DNA from: Trichopria drosophilae
Taxonomy: Eukaryota; Arthropoda; Insecta; Hymenoptera; Diapriidae
Length of the DNA stretch: 64,000 bases
Assembly (NCBI GenBank): GCA_030407085.1
Contig: CM059586.1
Location: forward strand, 90,021,501 to 90,085,500
Direction: 5' to 3'
A program made the position numbers and the translations under genes. Numbering within the stretch: the first letter of the stretch is position 1; every line of letters starts with the position of its first letter. The notes beneath the pieces are model-generated. The model saw nothing but the letters and a program-made list of their open reading frames with translations. It made no database searches and was not told the DNA's origin. Of the stretch, positions 35,080-46,249 are shown one piece after another.

Positions 35080-38000
35080 AAGAGGATCCACCATTCAAAT
35101 TAAATCGCACTAATGGATCTGTCTGCAGAAATTTTTGTTTTGATATCTAGACATAAATAGATCTAATGACAGATGATCATAAATTTATTGCCAGCACTGC
35201 GTAAATCGACTGCCAGACCTTGATTTTTTATTTCCCTTGATAATATCTACGTAGATATGGTCATCGAGATCGGATTTGATACACTTTTTTTCAGAAATTT
35301 AATATATTATAAGCAGAACTTCAGTTAATCAGACAAATTTAGATCCAACGATGACTGACAGAAGATCTCAAATAATCTGCCGTGCATCAACACCCAGAAT
35401 TCTATAAAATGTTCCCATATTTCATCGCGTTGAATACAAAATGGTTACCATACTGTATTCCAGTAAAATTGTACATTTAAAATTGAATTTAATGAGAGAT
35501 ATTGGAGTGGCCAAAAAAAAAAGCTCAACAGTAAGTTGCGACCTTTTTAACCTTGAGGCGTTTCTTTGCATGAAAAATTAAGTTTTTTCATAAAAACGGC
35601 GATATCTTGGCTTCCTGTGAAGTTACTATTTCCATCAGGTACTCATTTTAAAGTTTATTTTATGCTCTACAACTTATGTTGAAATTCTTTTAGTGTAAAA
35701 TTGATGATTTTCGAGATCTCAAACGATAATGGGAAAAAAATTATCACAAGATATATAAAAAAACGGACGCTAAAGATGTAGAAAAGGGTCAGTGCGTCAT
35801 GTATTACGTCGACATCCGAGCGTCACGGGCTGGAAATGTTTTATGAAAAAATATTTTTTTTACGCCAAAAAACCTCAATATTAATAAGATAACAAACTTG
35901 GGGTTAAGCTTTTTTGACCTTTCAACACCACCGACAAAAAAAATCGTCTTCAATTTTTTTCTTTTATGATTATTGCTACAGTTTGACTGGGCTACGAATA
36001 GAACGGTGGTCATGAAAATTATACTGATACTAAGGTTACACTTTTCAAGGTTAGGAAGAAAGTTGACTATACTTTTGATCTTCACAACTGTACTGGTTTT
36101 TCAGTGAGTCGGACAACATTAACCCATAGAAGCATGGTGGTAACCCACATTAGCACCTCGATTTCTTTGATATTTGCTAATTTAAATTCCAGTTAACGCA
36201 CTTAGATCGGTCTTTTTGCTATTTTCTATTACTATAGTGATAGAAGAATGTATAAAAATAGTTATTATGATATGATTGTTTATTTTTATGATTTATAAAT
36301 AAACAAATATGAAAAAACACGATTTTTTCGAAAGAAATCATTATTGACGTTGTTTTTTAAGATAATCATTTGAAATTTGGTATAATAGGGTTTTAGATAT
36401 CGCCGATGATAATTTTGATCAATTTAGATACCGATACCTATTGGTTTTATGAAATTCAAAATAGCGGCTTCAAAATGGCGGCCATCTTGAGGTCGCTACA
36501 ATTTAATGAATTTTATCATATTTTTGTCCGCCATATTGAATCTGCCATTTGGAATTTAAAAATCTGATTTTCAAGTCAATTCAACGTAAAGTAAAATGTA
36601 AAGGGTTAACTTTTATTTTTTGTTTTCTATTAAATCTTTTAGTTTTTTTAGTGTGCTCTTTTAGAATCTGAGGTTTATTTTATGGTTCAACGATTAGATT
36701 TTATAATAGTTATTTTATTATGCATATTTGATAGCAGCCTAAACACAAATTACACAAGAAATATACGGGGTACAGTATGTTTGGGAATAATATTTAATAA
36801 CACTTCAAGGATATAATTTTCATTAATAATGATATTGCTGACGAGAAACCATTACTGATCTTAAAAATAACCAAAACCTACAAAAATAATTTTATACACA
36901 ACTTTGGTTAATGATTCAAATTTTCTTATTTTAGCCAGTTAAGATTTTGTAAAAAATGAATGAATTTTAACGAGTGACTTATTTTTTTGGAAAACAGATT
37001 CTTTACAAATTTATCGTACGATTTTGATACATTTTTAGAAATGCTAAAGCTAACGCCAAATATCTCTATTTATTTTTTTCAAAATATTACTTTTCACAAT
37101 TTGTGAATAATTTAAGTGATAAATCAGGTTAAAAATGTGGAAAAAGTGATTCGGTAAAGGAGATCGGCGATAAGAAGATAGTTTGAGTCATTAACAAAAT
37201 TGTTTAACAAATTATTTTTGCAAGTCTCAATCAATTATTTTCAGGAACATTAATACTTTCTCCCTTCAACAATATCATTATAAGTGAAAATTAAATGCTT
37301 GGGAACATTCGTAAATATATTTCCCAAACCTGTCCAAAGGGTTAAAGGCCTGAGGCACATTTTGAACAGAATTTTCAACACCGTATTTCTTTATTATTAG
37401 AACATCCAAAGGACTTGGTAGAACTATTTCTTATGGTATCAAGATCCCCTTTTCAGATTCTGAAAACAGAATTGCAAAAAATGAAAATCCGTAAAGATAC
37501 GGCCATTTAGTAGGCAAATTTTACATTTTTGCGTACATTTTCTTTTAAAGTGCGTTTTTCCGACACAAATAATTAACGATTAATGGTTGAAAGCTTAAAA
37601 TATCGCATCTGCAAAGTCTAAGCTTTGAATTTAGCATGCGTGCTGTCAAGTAAAGATGTCGCATCCAAAATAGCGAACGACTTTTGTAGAAACTCATCAG
37701 ATTCTCTGTTCGAGGGATTTTGGAGAAGCTAGATACGAATATGAAATCAGTTTATAAAATTTAAAATGACCGAAGATTTTTTAAAAATTGTTCGAATTCG
37801 CTTACAATTGATTTTTGGGGTTTTTAGCATTGCTGACTATGAATCTGAAGGCAGATCCCATGATCAAAACATTTCAAATAAATTTCGTATGATTTTTAAA
37901 AAATTTTGAATTGTCAAAATCTGACTTCAGATTCATAATCAGCAGTCCCAAAAATCTGAGATAATATGTTTCAAATGGATTTTGTTTGATTCTGCTACCT

Positions 38001-40630
38001 TATGTTTGTGTAAAAGAAAAGAATTCTTTTATTCTCCATTCGTGGTAAGCTATCTTTTGACTTTTTAAAAAGTATGTATGGTGAATTCAAAGCTTAGACT
38101 AGTGGACGCAATAGTTTATCTTCCATGAATTCCTCGATGCTTATTCCTGTCAAAAGAAACGTACTTTAACAAAAAAAATATTTTAAAAACCTTACTTTTT
38201 TTGCAAAAAAAATCTCGTATCTTTGAACAAGGGAGCTTGGTATCATAAGAAATATTTCTACCAATTTTTTATCTGACCTAGTAATATAGCAATACAAGGC
38301 TCCCGTCTTTACAGGGTTACAAAGTGTTTTGGAGAACAAAAGAGCCATTTCCTGCACATACGTATCCGGGAACTCACAACAATATCATAAAATACACTAT
38401 TACATACTGGTAATCGAAAAATTATTTTATATCCAAATTCAATATCATTATGAGGAAATTAAATGAAATTTTCGTTCAAAGTAAAAACTACAAAATACCC
38501 TTGAGTTTTTGTGGCTAACAACCACTGCACCCTTACTCTCGACCACTTCATACTAGGACCAATCCCCCCACCACATTTCATCCCCTCAGCATTGCTCAAG
38601 AGAGTTGCGAAATTTTTAATCACTTTATATTATAGTAAATAAATTCTTGGGCGGTATGTCTCAAAGAATAATCAGTGAGAGAATGGGAAGGAATAAAACT
38701 ACTATTCAAGTATGTTTATTCACTTTGTTATATACTGCATACGTAGAGAATAAAACTAGTTTATATAAGTAAAATAAAATAAGATAAAAAATTTTGTATA
38801 AGTAAAACAACAATAAATACATTAACGTACGTACACGTAATTGAAGTTCAGAATTTAGAATTTAACATGAAAATTTAATTTAAAAAGGCGTGTTATTCGT
38901 AGAAATACTATTACAATTTACAACAAAAGTAAGTCTTCATAATAATGTAAAATGTAGATTCTTCGAATCTGAAGGTTGTTTTCCGAAGACGGGTAATTTG
39001 GAATTTTGAAAATCTGAAGTTAGATAAGTAATCATCGGCATCAAAAACCACTATATTCCAATTTTGTATGGATAATACTTTTCCCAATAGCGGCATTTAA
39101 GATAAGAAGATACTTTCAGAATTCATAAGATAGTATATTAAAAAATGTTACGTGAATTTTTATTTTGTTCGATGACCATTAATAAATTATTAAATCGTCA
39201 ATTTTGAATCCGTAAAAAATTCCTTTGAAGTACGATAGCATTAGATGTCACCATGCCGCAAAGTATTAATAAAACTAAATTAAACTTTAGAAATTCATAA
39301 CGCACATTCGAAATTATTTAAATAGTCGTAAACCACACTTTGTAAAATATACGCTCGATTTTTACGACTAGAGGATTTAAAGGGATAGTTCCAAGAGAAC
39401 TTATTGACTTCAGAGAGATGTTACCGGCGAATGGATTATCTCGATTACCATGAAATCCTCTAAATTTAAGTCCGAAAATGAGAAAGTGAAAATCGACTAA
39501 TCCACCCGAATTTCGGATGGTCTGGGCAGCAATAGTCCCGATTTAAAAATCCTCAATTAAGGAGTGAAATTTAATCAGTCCCGCCAAAATTGCTTTAATG
39601 CGTCGTTGCAGCTTGGGGTTGGATTTAAACATCGTTTCGCAATAACGATGATTAATACTTATGGAAATTCGGGCTTTCGGGGTATTATCGTGATTACTTG
39701 GGAAACGCGAAAACGAAGATCCGAAAGCAAATGTAACAGTGGCCGTGTACGTATACTCAAGAAGAGCTCACGGAGTATTCGGAGCCAAATATAAGCCGGT
39801 AATCCTGTTTACACGGTGTCACGGGTTATCCTCGTGAATGTAATATTAACTCAACCAATAACCGATGACATGTGTTTCTAGCGCTATTCCAGTACCAGCT
39901 TCAAAACAGACTGCATTTTCCGGCTTATACTAGTCTCACGTAAGGATTATTGTTACTAATTTACGAAGTTAGCGATAATGTCACTTTAAGATTTAATGGT
40001 ACCGTAGTATTTCCACGTCGTCTTCTAATGGAACGATAAGAACAGCATAAGAAATGCTCATCTTATTTTTATAACACATTAAATGGACAAAATTAGTAGA
40101 AATAATAAAGGACACATGGCCATATTTAGAAAAAAAAGCTTTAAATTTCAACAATAATTAAAAAAATGCCTTTTAACAACCAAGTTATAATGAACAATTT
40201 GTACGCATTCAGTAATTGTTGTTGTTGATTTTATATCTTTATTTAATTTTTCTAATCGAGAAGAAATGAGTATAAATATACGGTCATTGACTTAAAAACA
40301 AAACAAAAACAAAAGATCTATTGTATAGTTTCGGTATATTATAAATTTAAAATTAAATGGTAAAATAGTAGATTGTACAACAAGGGAGCCAAATAGGTGT
40401 TTGCCGATGAGTGCGAGTTTTTTTTTCTTTCATTTATATGTGGGAGAGTTGATAGTAGAAACTATAATTCTCAGTGGTGTACCTTGATTATGGACTTTTG
40501 GTAATCCGTATGCTTTCGGAAATACGGCGTTGTTCGTTTTTTAAAAATTACCTATTATGGGGTTAATATACTCTTTCATTTCCCAATGTATGACTAAAGA
40601 ATATTAACTTCTTTAGTCATTTTTCTCAAA
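35080..40630. other. Repeat-derived AT-rich DNA, no gene supported
   Basis: About 36440-36560 has AAAATGGCGGCCATCTTG and CCGCCATATTG words. About 37815-37960 has ATTGCTGACTATGAATCTGAAG and its inverse CTTCAGATTCATAATCAGCAG. Both belong to a dispersed repeat style also seen near 3.4 kb and 52.3 kb. A higher-GC block at 39560-39830 has no recognisable protein. Confidence 0.4.
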
Positions 40631-40634
40631 TATC

Positions 40635-41400
40635 TTAATAAACATCACGAATACAAATAAATCTTATATCAAAGATAGTTGGGATTCTAGAGAAAAAATT
40701 AAATCGTTTAAACTACCTGAAAATCATATATCGATGTCACTGGATATTATATCCCTTTTCACCAATGTATCTACAGACATTATTTTTCTCATTATTAAAA
40801 TTAGATCGAACGAAATATCTGTTTTTACTTCCTTACTAATGACTGAATTTATTGATTGTCTTAAAATTGTTTTAAATAACATTATTTTTTCCTTTCAAAG
40901 CAAATTTTATAAACAAGTTTATGGTGTTCCTATGGGATCCCTCTTTCTTCGATAGTTGCAGATTTATTCATGGAATTTTTAGAAAATATTTTAATAAATA
41001 AGTTAAACTTTATACTTTTTATATACGATATGTTGATGACATTCTTATTTCTACGCCCCAAGGTCAGGATCATTGTATTTAACAAAAATTTAATAGTTTA
41101 CATAAATTAAAAGGTTTTATTAATAGAATTAAATTTACAGAAGAGTAGATCAGTTTTTTAGAACTTCTAGTAATTTGAAAAAATAATTGTATTTTGGATG
41201 CTGACTGGTATCATAAAGATATGTGGTCTTAATTTTCTCTGTAATCATCCGTTTTCCATCAAAATTAGTGTTGCTTTGGGTTTACTAGACCGAACAATTA
41301 AACTATTTGAGATTAGATTTAGACAAATTCTTAGATTTAGAAAAACTTACACTTGGTTAGACAAATTCTATATCAAAATGGATACCCTAATAATTTAAAT
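40635..41400 (+). pseudogene. Penelope-like retroelement reverse transcriptase relic
   Basis: A decayed reverse transcriptase of the Penelope-like (PLE) class is readable in all three + frames. From 40635: NKSYIKDSWDSREKIKSFKL, PENHIS, MSLDIISLFTNVSTD (RT motif with the first catalytic Asp), then KQVYGVPMGS (40923-40940). After a frameshift comes SSIVADLFMEFLEN, then RYVDDILIS with the catalytic YVDD at 41029-41040. Further on, INRIKFTEE-stop-ISFLELLVI and a DADWYHKD segment follow the PLE thumb-like order; it ends near NGYPNNLN at about 41390. Several stops and shifts break it, so it is dead. The order SLD-SLFTN, GVPMGS, YVDD and WYHK is typical of PLEs and unlike LINE or LTR elements. No GIY-YIG endonuclease domain was seen downstream. 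The region is more AT-rich than the antiporter exons. Confidence 0.82.
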
Positions 41401-41423
41401 AGTGAATGTATTGGTAAGAGAGT

Positions 41424-41946
41424 TCATTTATTATACAACTTTGATGTTAAAACATCATCTCTTTGTAGGTCAACTACAATTCTGCAACTCTCATTTATTT
41501 TTGCAATGACTTGAATATTATTTATTGTTTCCTTCTCTGAAAGCATTGATAATAATGAACTTAAAGCCGCAATGCAAATTGTAGCTTTATCCTGTTTTGC
41601 AATGAAACAAGGATCTAGATTAGGGAGAAGTTTTTGGAGAGAAGCTTTAACTTCTTGATTAAGCTTTAAGGTTTCTAAAAAAGCACAATTATTTGGAAGA
41701 GTATATTTGTTAATAATTGAACCTTCACCTTTTTGGATAATCCATCTCTAAAGATTTATCTGCAAAGGATCTGAATATCCTTATATATAGGTCTTTTATA
41801 ATGGTTAACCATTTTCCGAAGACTTGTAAAACATCTTGCTCCAGTTCTAAGGCTTCACTGACTATTTTTGGCGTATTCAAATTTGTCTCAAAACGTGTAG
41901 TTTCATTTCCTGTTGTTTGAACTGGCTCTTGAACATGATTGACTTT
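41424..41946 (-). pseudogene. Broken gag-like ORF of a transposon-linked invertebrate family
   Basis: Read on the - strand, two open frames joined by one frameshift give a protein-like sequence. The first runs from 41946 down to about 41750 and contains LELEQDVLQVFG and, later, SFADKSLEMDYP. The second runs from about 41748 to a stop at 41424-41426 and contains GSIINKYTLPNNCAFLETLK, LNQEVKASLQKLLPN and AKQDKATICIAALSSLL. The layout (L-D-L-x-LG, then KY-x2-P-x-NC, then LN-E-K-A-L, then a helical stretch) resembles a family of uncharacterised proteins I associate with invertebrate retroelements of the DIRS/tyrosine-recombinase kind. That naming is from memory and uncertain. It ends tail-to-tail with the Penelope RT relic 24 bases away, but the two lie on opposite strands and need not be one element. 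It is very AT-rich, has no start codon at the expected place and is broken. Confidence 0.45.
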
Positions 41947-42557
41947 TCATTTTTTACTGTCTTTGCTGTGAACCCCTTGCAGAATATCGTAAGAATTTCC
42001 TGATTTTGGATATGAATAACCTAAAAAAAATGTTATTTGTAAAATACACTATTTGATTTGGTCTATTATCGTATATTTTTCCATAACAAACTCAAATTCT
42101 TGACTGTTCAGAAACTAATAATGACTCTACATCGTCAGAAAAAACGCCGTTAACAACGGTCCTAAACTGTTCAGAATATGGGCCTAACCTAAATTATATT
42201 ACTATTATTGTAATTCCATGGCATATTTGACATGACCGAAACATTGAATAGTCCCTAGTCTAAGTTGCAAGCGTAAGTTTTCATTGTTTTAATTTAGTTT
42301 AATTGACCTAACCAACATACTATTTGCATTACTTCGTCAAAACTATGCTCAGTTTGAACATCAGTCGTGTACAATACATGGTTTTTACGACCTAAAATAT
42401 AGGAATACTACGAAGGACTGATTGGAGTTCATATGATAACTGGTTTATTTGTTTTTATTTTTTATTTTAGAACTATAAAATTGTGGAAAATGACAGAAAG
42501 TACCGATTACTGCTACGTTATCTCCATAAAGAGGTACAATAATACTGTATAATTGTC

Positions 42558-43294
42558 TACAATAAAAGTAATCTATTACAAGACCAAGTTAAAATTTCTA
42601 CAAACATATTTGAATATAGTTTAGTTATCCAAATTCAAATTTCATCTGCTTGAGGTTGAAAACCGGACAATCGAAAAACCGACAGTAAAAAAAACGACAC
42701 TTCAAAAAATGACTGTCCCCTTTTCAATGTTAATTTTTTTAAGTGTCGGCCTTTTGGCTGTCGGCTTTTCTGGTGCACCTAATAAACCCGACCAATCACA
42801 AAGCAGACATTTCAAAAAACCATATATTTAAAAGAACATACATTAAAAACCCTGCATTTAAAAATGCAGAGACCTCCGATTGGTGCGTTCACTACATAAA
42901 AAATTATTTCGAGTCACTGTCCTTGATGTCTCACTGGAAGGTATTTTCAAGCTCAAAAATGTTTTACCAAGGGATTAATTTTATAGGTCACTTGAAGGTT
43001 AAATCAGTTATTTATTAAGCGCATTTAGAATTCAATCATTAATTACATTTTCAGAATATGTGCATTTTGAAATATCTGATTTTTGCATGTCTGTATTTTG
43101 AAATGTTTGGTTTTTGAATGTCTGTTTTTAGAAATGTCTGGTTTTTGAATGTCGGGTTTTTGAAGTGTCTGTTTTGTGATTTGTCGGATTTTAACCTACA
43201 CCAGATGTAGTTTCAACTTGGATAACTAAACTATATTGAAATATGTTTTTAGAAATGTTGTACTTCGTCTTGTAATAGATTATTTTTTATTGTA
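42558..43294. mobile_element. 737 bp element with long TIRs and mirrored CGACATTCAAAAA arrays
   Basis: Outer arms of about 130 bases (from TACAATAAAA at 42558 and TTTTATTGTA ending 43294) are inverted and about 80 % alike; both contain ATAGTTTAGTTATCCAA. Inside, the left part repeats CGACA-x-AAAAA words (42660-42860). The right part repeats their inverse TTTTTGAATGTCTG (43060-43190). TA flanks both ends. There is no transposase. Confidence 0.75.
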
Positions 43295-43299
43295 ACTAT

Positions 43300-44920
43300 A
43301 AAGGGGAAGTGAATACATTGACAATTTATCAGGCTTTAAAATTATAATTCAAATTTAAACGTACAAATAAAAAATTTACAATCGAAAATAAATCATTACC
43401 CACCAATGGTCCCCGAAATTTTGAAAAGCCTTTTTACTAACATTTCAAGCGATGTTTCCGCTTCATACACTGGTTGAATAAATCTTTTACGTCAACCGCG
43501 AACCCGTCTGAAACCTTCCAAAGGCAGATTCACGGACTCTTGGGAGTCATTTCGCAGGAGAATTTGAAACATTATCGGGTATTTCTGATATGCACTGCAA
43601 ACTCAGTAAGTTATGAATAAATATGGGCATTCATTTCTGAGTGATTTCTGCTTTACGAAAGATCGAAAAAGAACGAGGCTTCCATTGTTATCATTCCCCA
43701 TGCCATGTTGAAACGACAAATGAAATTACGAGGAAATTTTGCAGAAGATGTTTTGAAAAATAACTATTGAACGGAATCCAGAATTATCTGTTGATTTATA
43801 CTTTTACTTCATTTTTTTATTTGAATTGTACTATCTGAAATTTATGAAACCTTTTTAAATGTAATGAATTATATTACATCAAATTTTAATTTTTCTTATG
43901 TTGAATTAATAATATATTTCCCATTAAATGCTTGAAAATTGAATTTTCGTCACAGTAGGACGAAAAATGCGATTTTGCGCCACATTTTTTAAGTACAGGG
44001 ATAGATTTGCACGTAACCGATGCAAATTTAACATGAGTAGTAATATTAAGGTATTAACCAAATTAAGGTTACATTCTGGATATTTAAGTCCCAGTATACC
44101 TTAGTATTTTATACTTATTCAAAAAATGATTTCTATAAATGTTTATGGATATTTTATTTTTTAAACGATTCGCACATTTTAATAGTTTTTTAATTATTTA
44201 TCAGTAAAACTGTTTACTAATTAAATTAATGACCCAGTCTTTTTTTTAATAGTAGTTTTTAACAAAATCAGATTTCGAGGATTCTTTTAATAAATTCTCT
44301 TATTAATAATAAAGAAATCATTTTATTAGATAACAAATATATTTTAACTGTTAATAAATGTTGTTTACGGCAAAGTAATGCTTTAGTTCACCATATCTAA
44401 AGAAGCCTTCTTTACGGTAAATAAATTCTTTTATCAGTGTACAGTTTTACAAAATACAATCATCCGTTTAAAAAAATTCGTGAGGTGAAATGAAGTACTA
44501 ATGAATAATTATAAAACTTAAAAAATTAAATCATATAATCTCTTGGACTATTCCCCAATAGTATACAGACAATGATATTTTCTCAAAAGTCATCCAGTTT
44601 CAGAAACCGCGATTTAGGAAGCTTCCCACGCTTGCCTCTTTCCTGATTTGGCACTGCATTTCACTTCGAGATTTATGGGGGTTTCCGAGGTTTCCGGTGT
44701 AAGCGAACAGGTTTACGAATTCAACATGGATACAAAACATGACCTATTTCAGTCCATATTTGTGCAGTTTTTCGAAACCTAGACATGGAAAAAGGAAACA
44801 AGAAGAATTAAATAACTTGAAAAAATTTGCTTATTTTTAATAACTTGTACAAATGTACACAATAGTATAACTTCAGATTGAAGATGTAACTTTATAAATT
44901 TGTTTTACATGTTGTCGATC
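43300..44920. other. AT-rich stretch, no recognisable feature
   Basis: Only short frames are present; a few CTTTA/TAAAG words occur near 44350-44440. Confidence 0.4.
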
Positions 44921-44929
44921 AATTTGAAC

Positions 44930-45300
44930 GGAATAAACACTCTAAAATGGTTGGAGTAAATTACTCGGCCTAAAAGGGGGTAATCAACATATTTGAATCC
45001 TTTGATATGTATTTTGAATCCCATGGAGTAAATCATGAATATGATATACCCCAAATAGAATTATAGTACTTTTAGCACCAAGGGCGTGAAATGGTCGTTT
45101 TACGCCCGTGGTGTAAACAATATTTTTCGATTTACGGAGAGTAAAATGACCATTCATTCTATCACAGAAATTAAAGGTGTTTACGTCATGCAATGCGTAA
45201 AATGCTATTTTACACATTTTTTACTTTTTTTCTGACGCGTTTTACACGCATAAAATACCTTACGATACATGTGCGTAATATAAGTTTCCGAATCACTGCG
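44930..45300. repeat. GCGTAAAAT word element (copy C)
   Basis: GCGTAAAAT and TTTTACGC recur on both strands. The hairpin GGGCGTGAAATGGTCGTTTT-ACGCCC near 45083-45106 corresponds to the hairpins at 22.4 and 51.1 kb. Ends are not defined. Confidence 0.5.
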
Positions 45301-45747
45301 ACGCTCAACACTGATTAGCGAGTTTATTCAGTAATGTTTATGTTAATAATGGAAAATTCGTGTAATACCCCGCTACTGCGCGTTTATTTGTATTTATAAT
45401 TGTCGTTTTATATTGTCTCCCACCATTATCATAATGTATTGCAATGTAGAAAATTAGAAGAAATCGTATTTATCGACTTTTTTCAAAAAATCGGCCATTC
45501 TCAGACTGTTTTTACTTCACGCTCCAAAAGGAGGTGTATAATGATCATTTTGCGCCCCCTGAATCGGCAAGGGTATTTACTCCAAATTTATCCTTTTAGA
45601 TTGAAAATTGGCTAGGGGACCCCGGAAATTGAGCTCAGTCTGACACCAGTCAATTTTTCAACAGGGACATTTGTATAAATTGTTATAGTTTTAAATTATG
45701 CTATGCTATAATATTATCATGTTGTAAACTTATGCAAATTCGATCAA

Positions 45748-46244
45748 TATACAGGGTGTCCCAGCAATGCTTAATCCATTTTTCGCCTATTTTCTGATAT
45801 TTAACGTCTCCCCACGGGCTCAATTTTTGTGAAAACGAAACGTACTAGAGGACAATTTCTTCGTTTTTGCAAGATCTACAACGCTGCTGTATATGATAAT
45901 TCACTAGCATTTTACGGAAATGAGTTAGACGCGGAAAACTGCAAAAAAAGGCGCTTTTTACCCTTTTTAGGTCGATAACTGGCGAAATATTCATTGCAGG
46001 TCATATGCTCTCAAAGGTAAGTTGTAGCTCTATAAAAAACCTTTAAATTCAGCCATCATTCGTTAATGTAACTTTAAAACGAGCCGAGTTATTGCAAAAA
46101 AAATATATTTTTTTTAAACTTCAATGGCTTGCCAGTCAAATTCTGAGCTTCAGATCCCATTTTGGTAATAAACTTTTTTGTTCAGAATGAGGTTAAGATT
46201 CACTTCCTGCAATATTATGCGGGAGTTCTGGGACACCCTGTATA
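45748..46244. mobile_element. 497 bp element with perfect 17 bp TIR TATACAGGGTGTCCCAG
   Basis: The left end TATACAGGGTGTCCCAG (45748-45764) is repeated in perfect inverse at 46228-46244. TA or TATA at both edges could be the duplicated target. No coding frame is present. Ends of the ACAGGGTGTCC type are common on non-autonomous DNA elements in insect genomes. The body (ATGAGTTAGACG..., ATTCATTGCAGGTC..., AGCCATCATTCGTT...) is clearly related to 2221-3070. Confidence 0.75.
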
Positions 46245-46249
46245 AAAGT

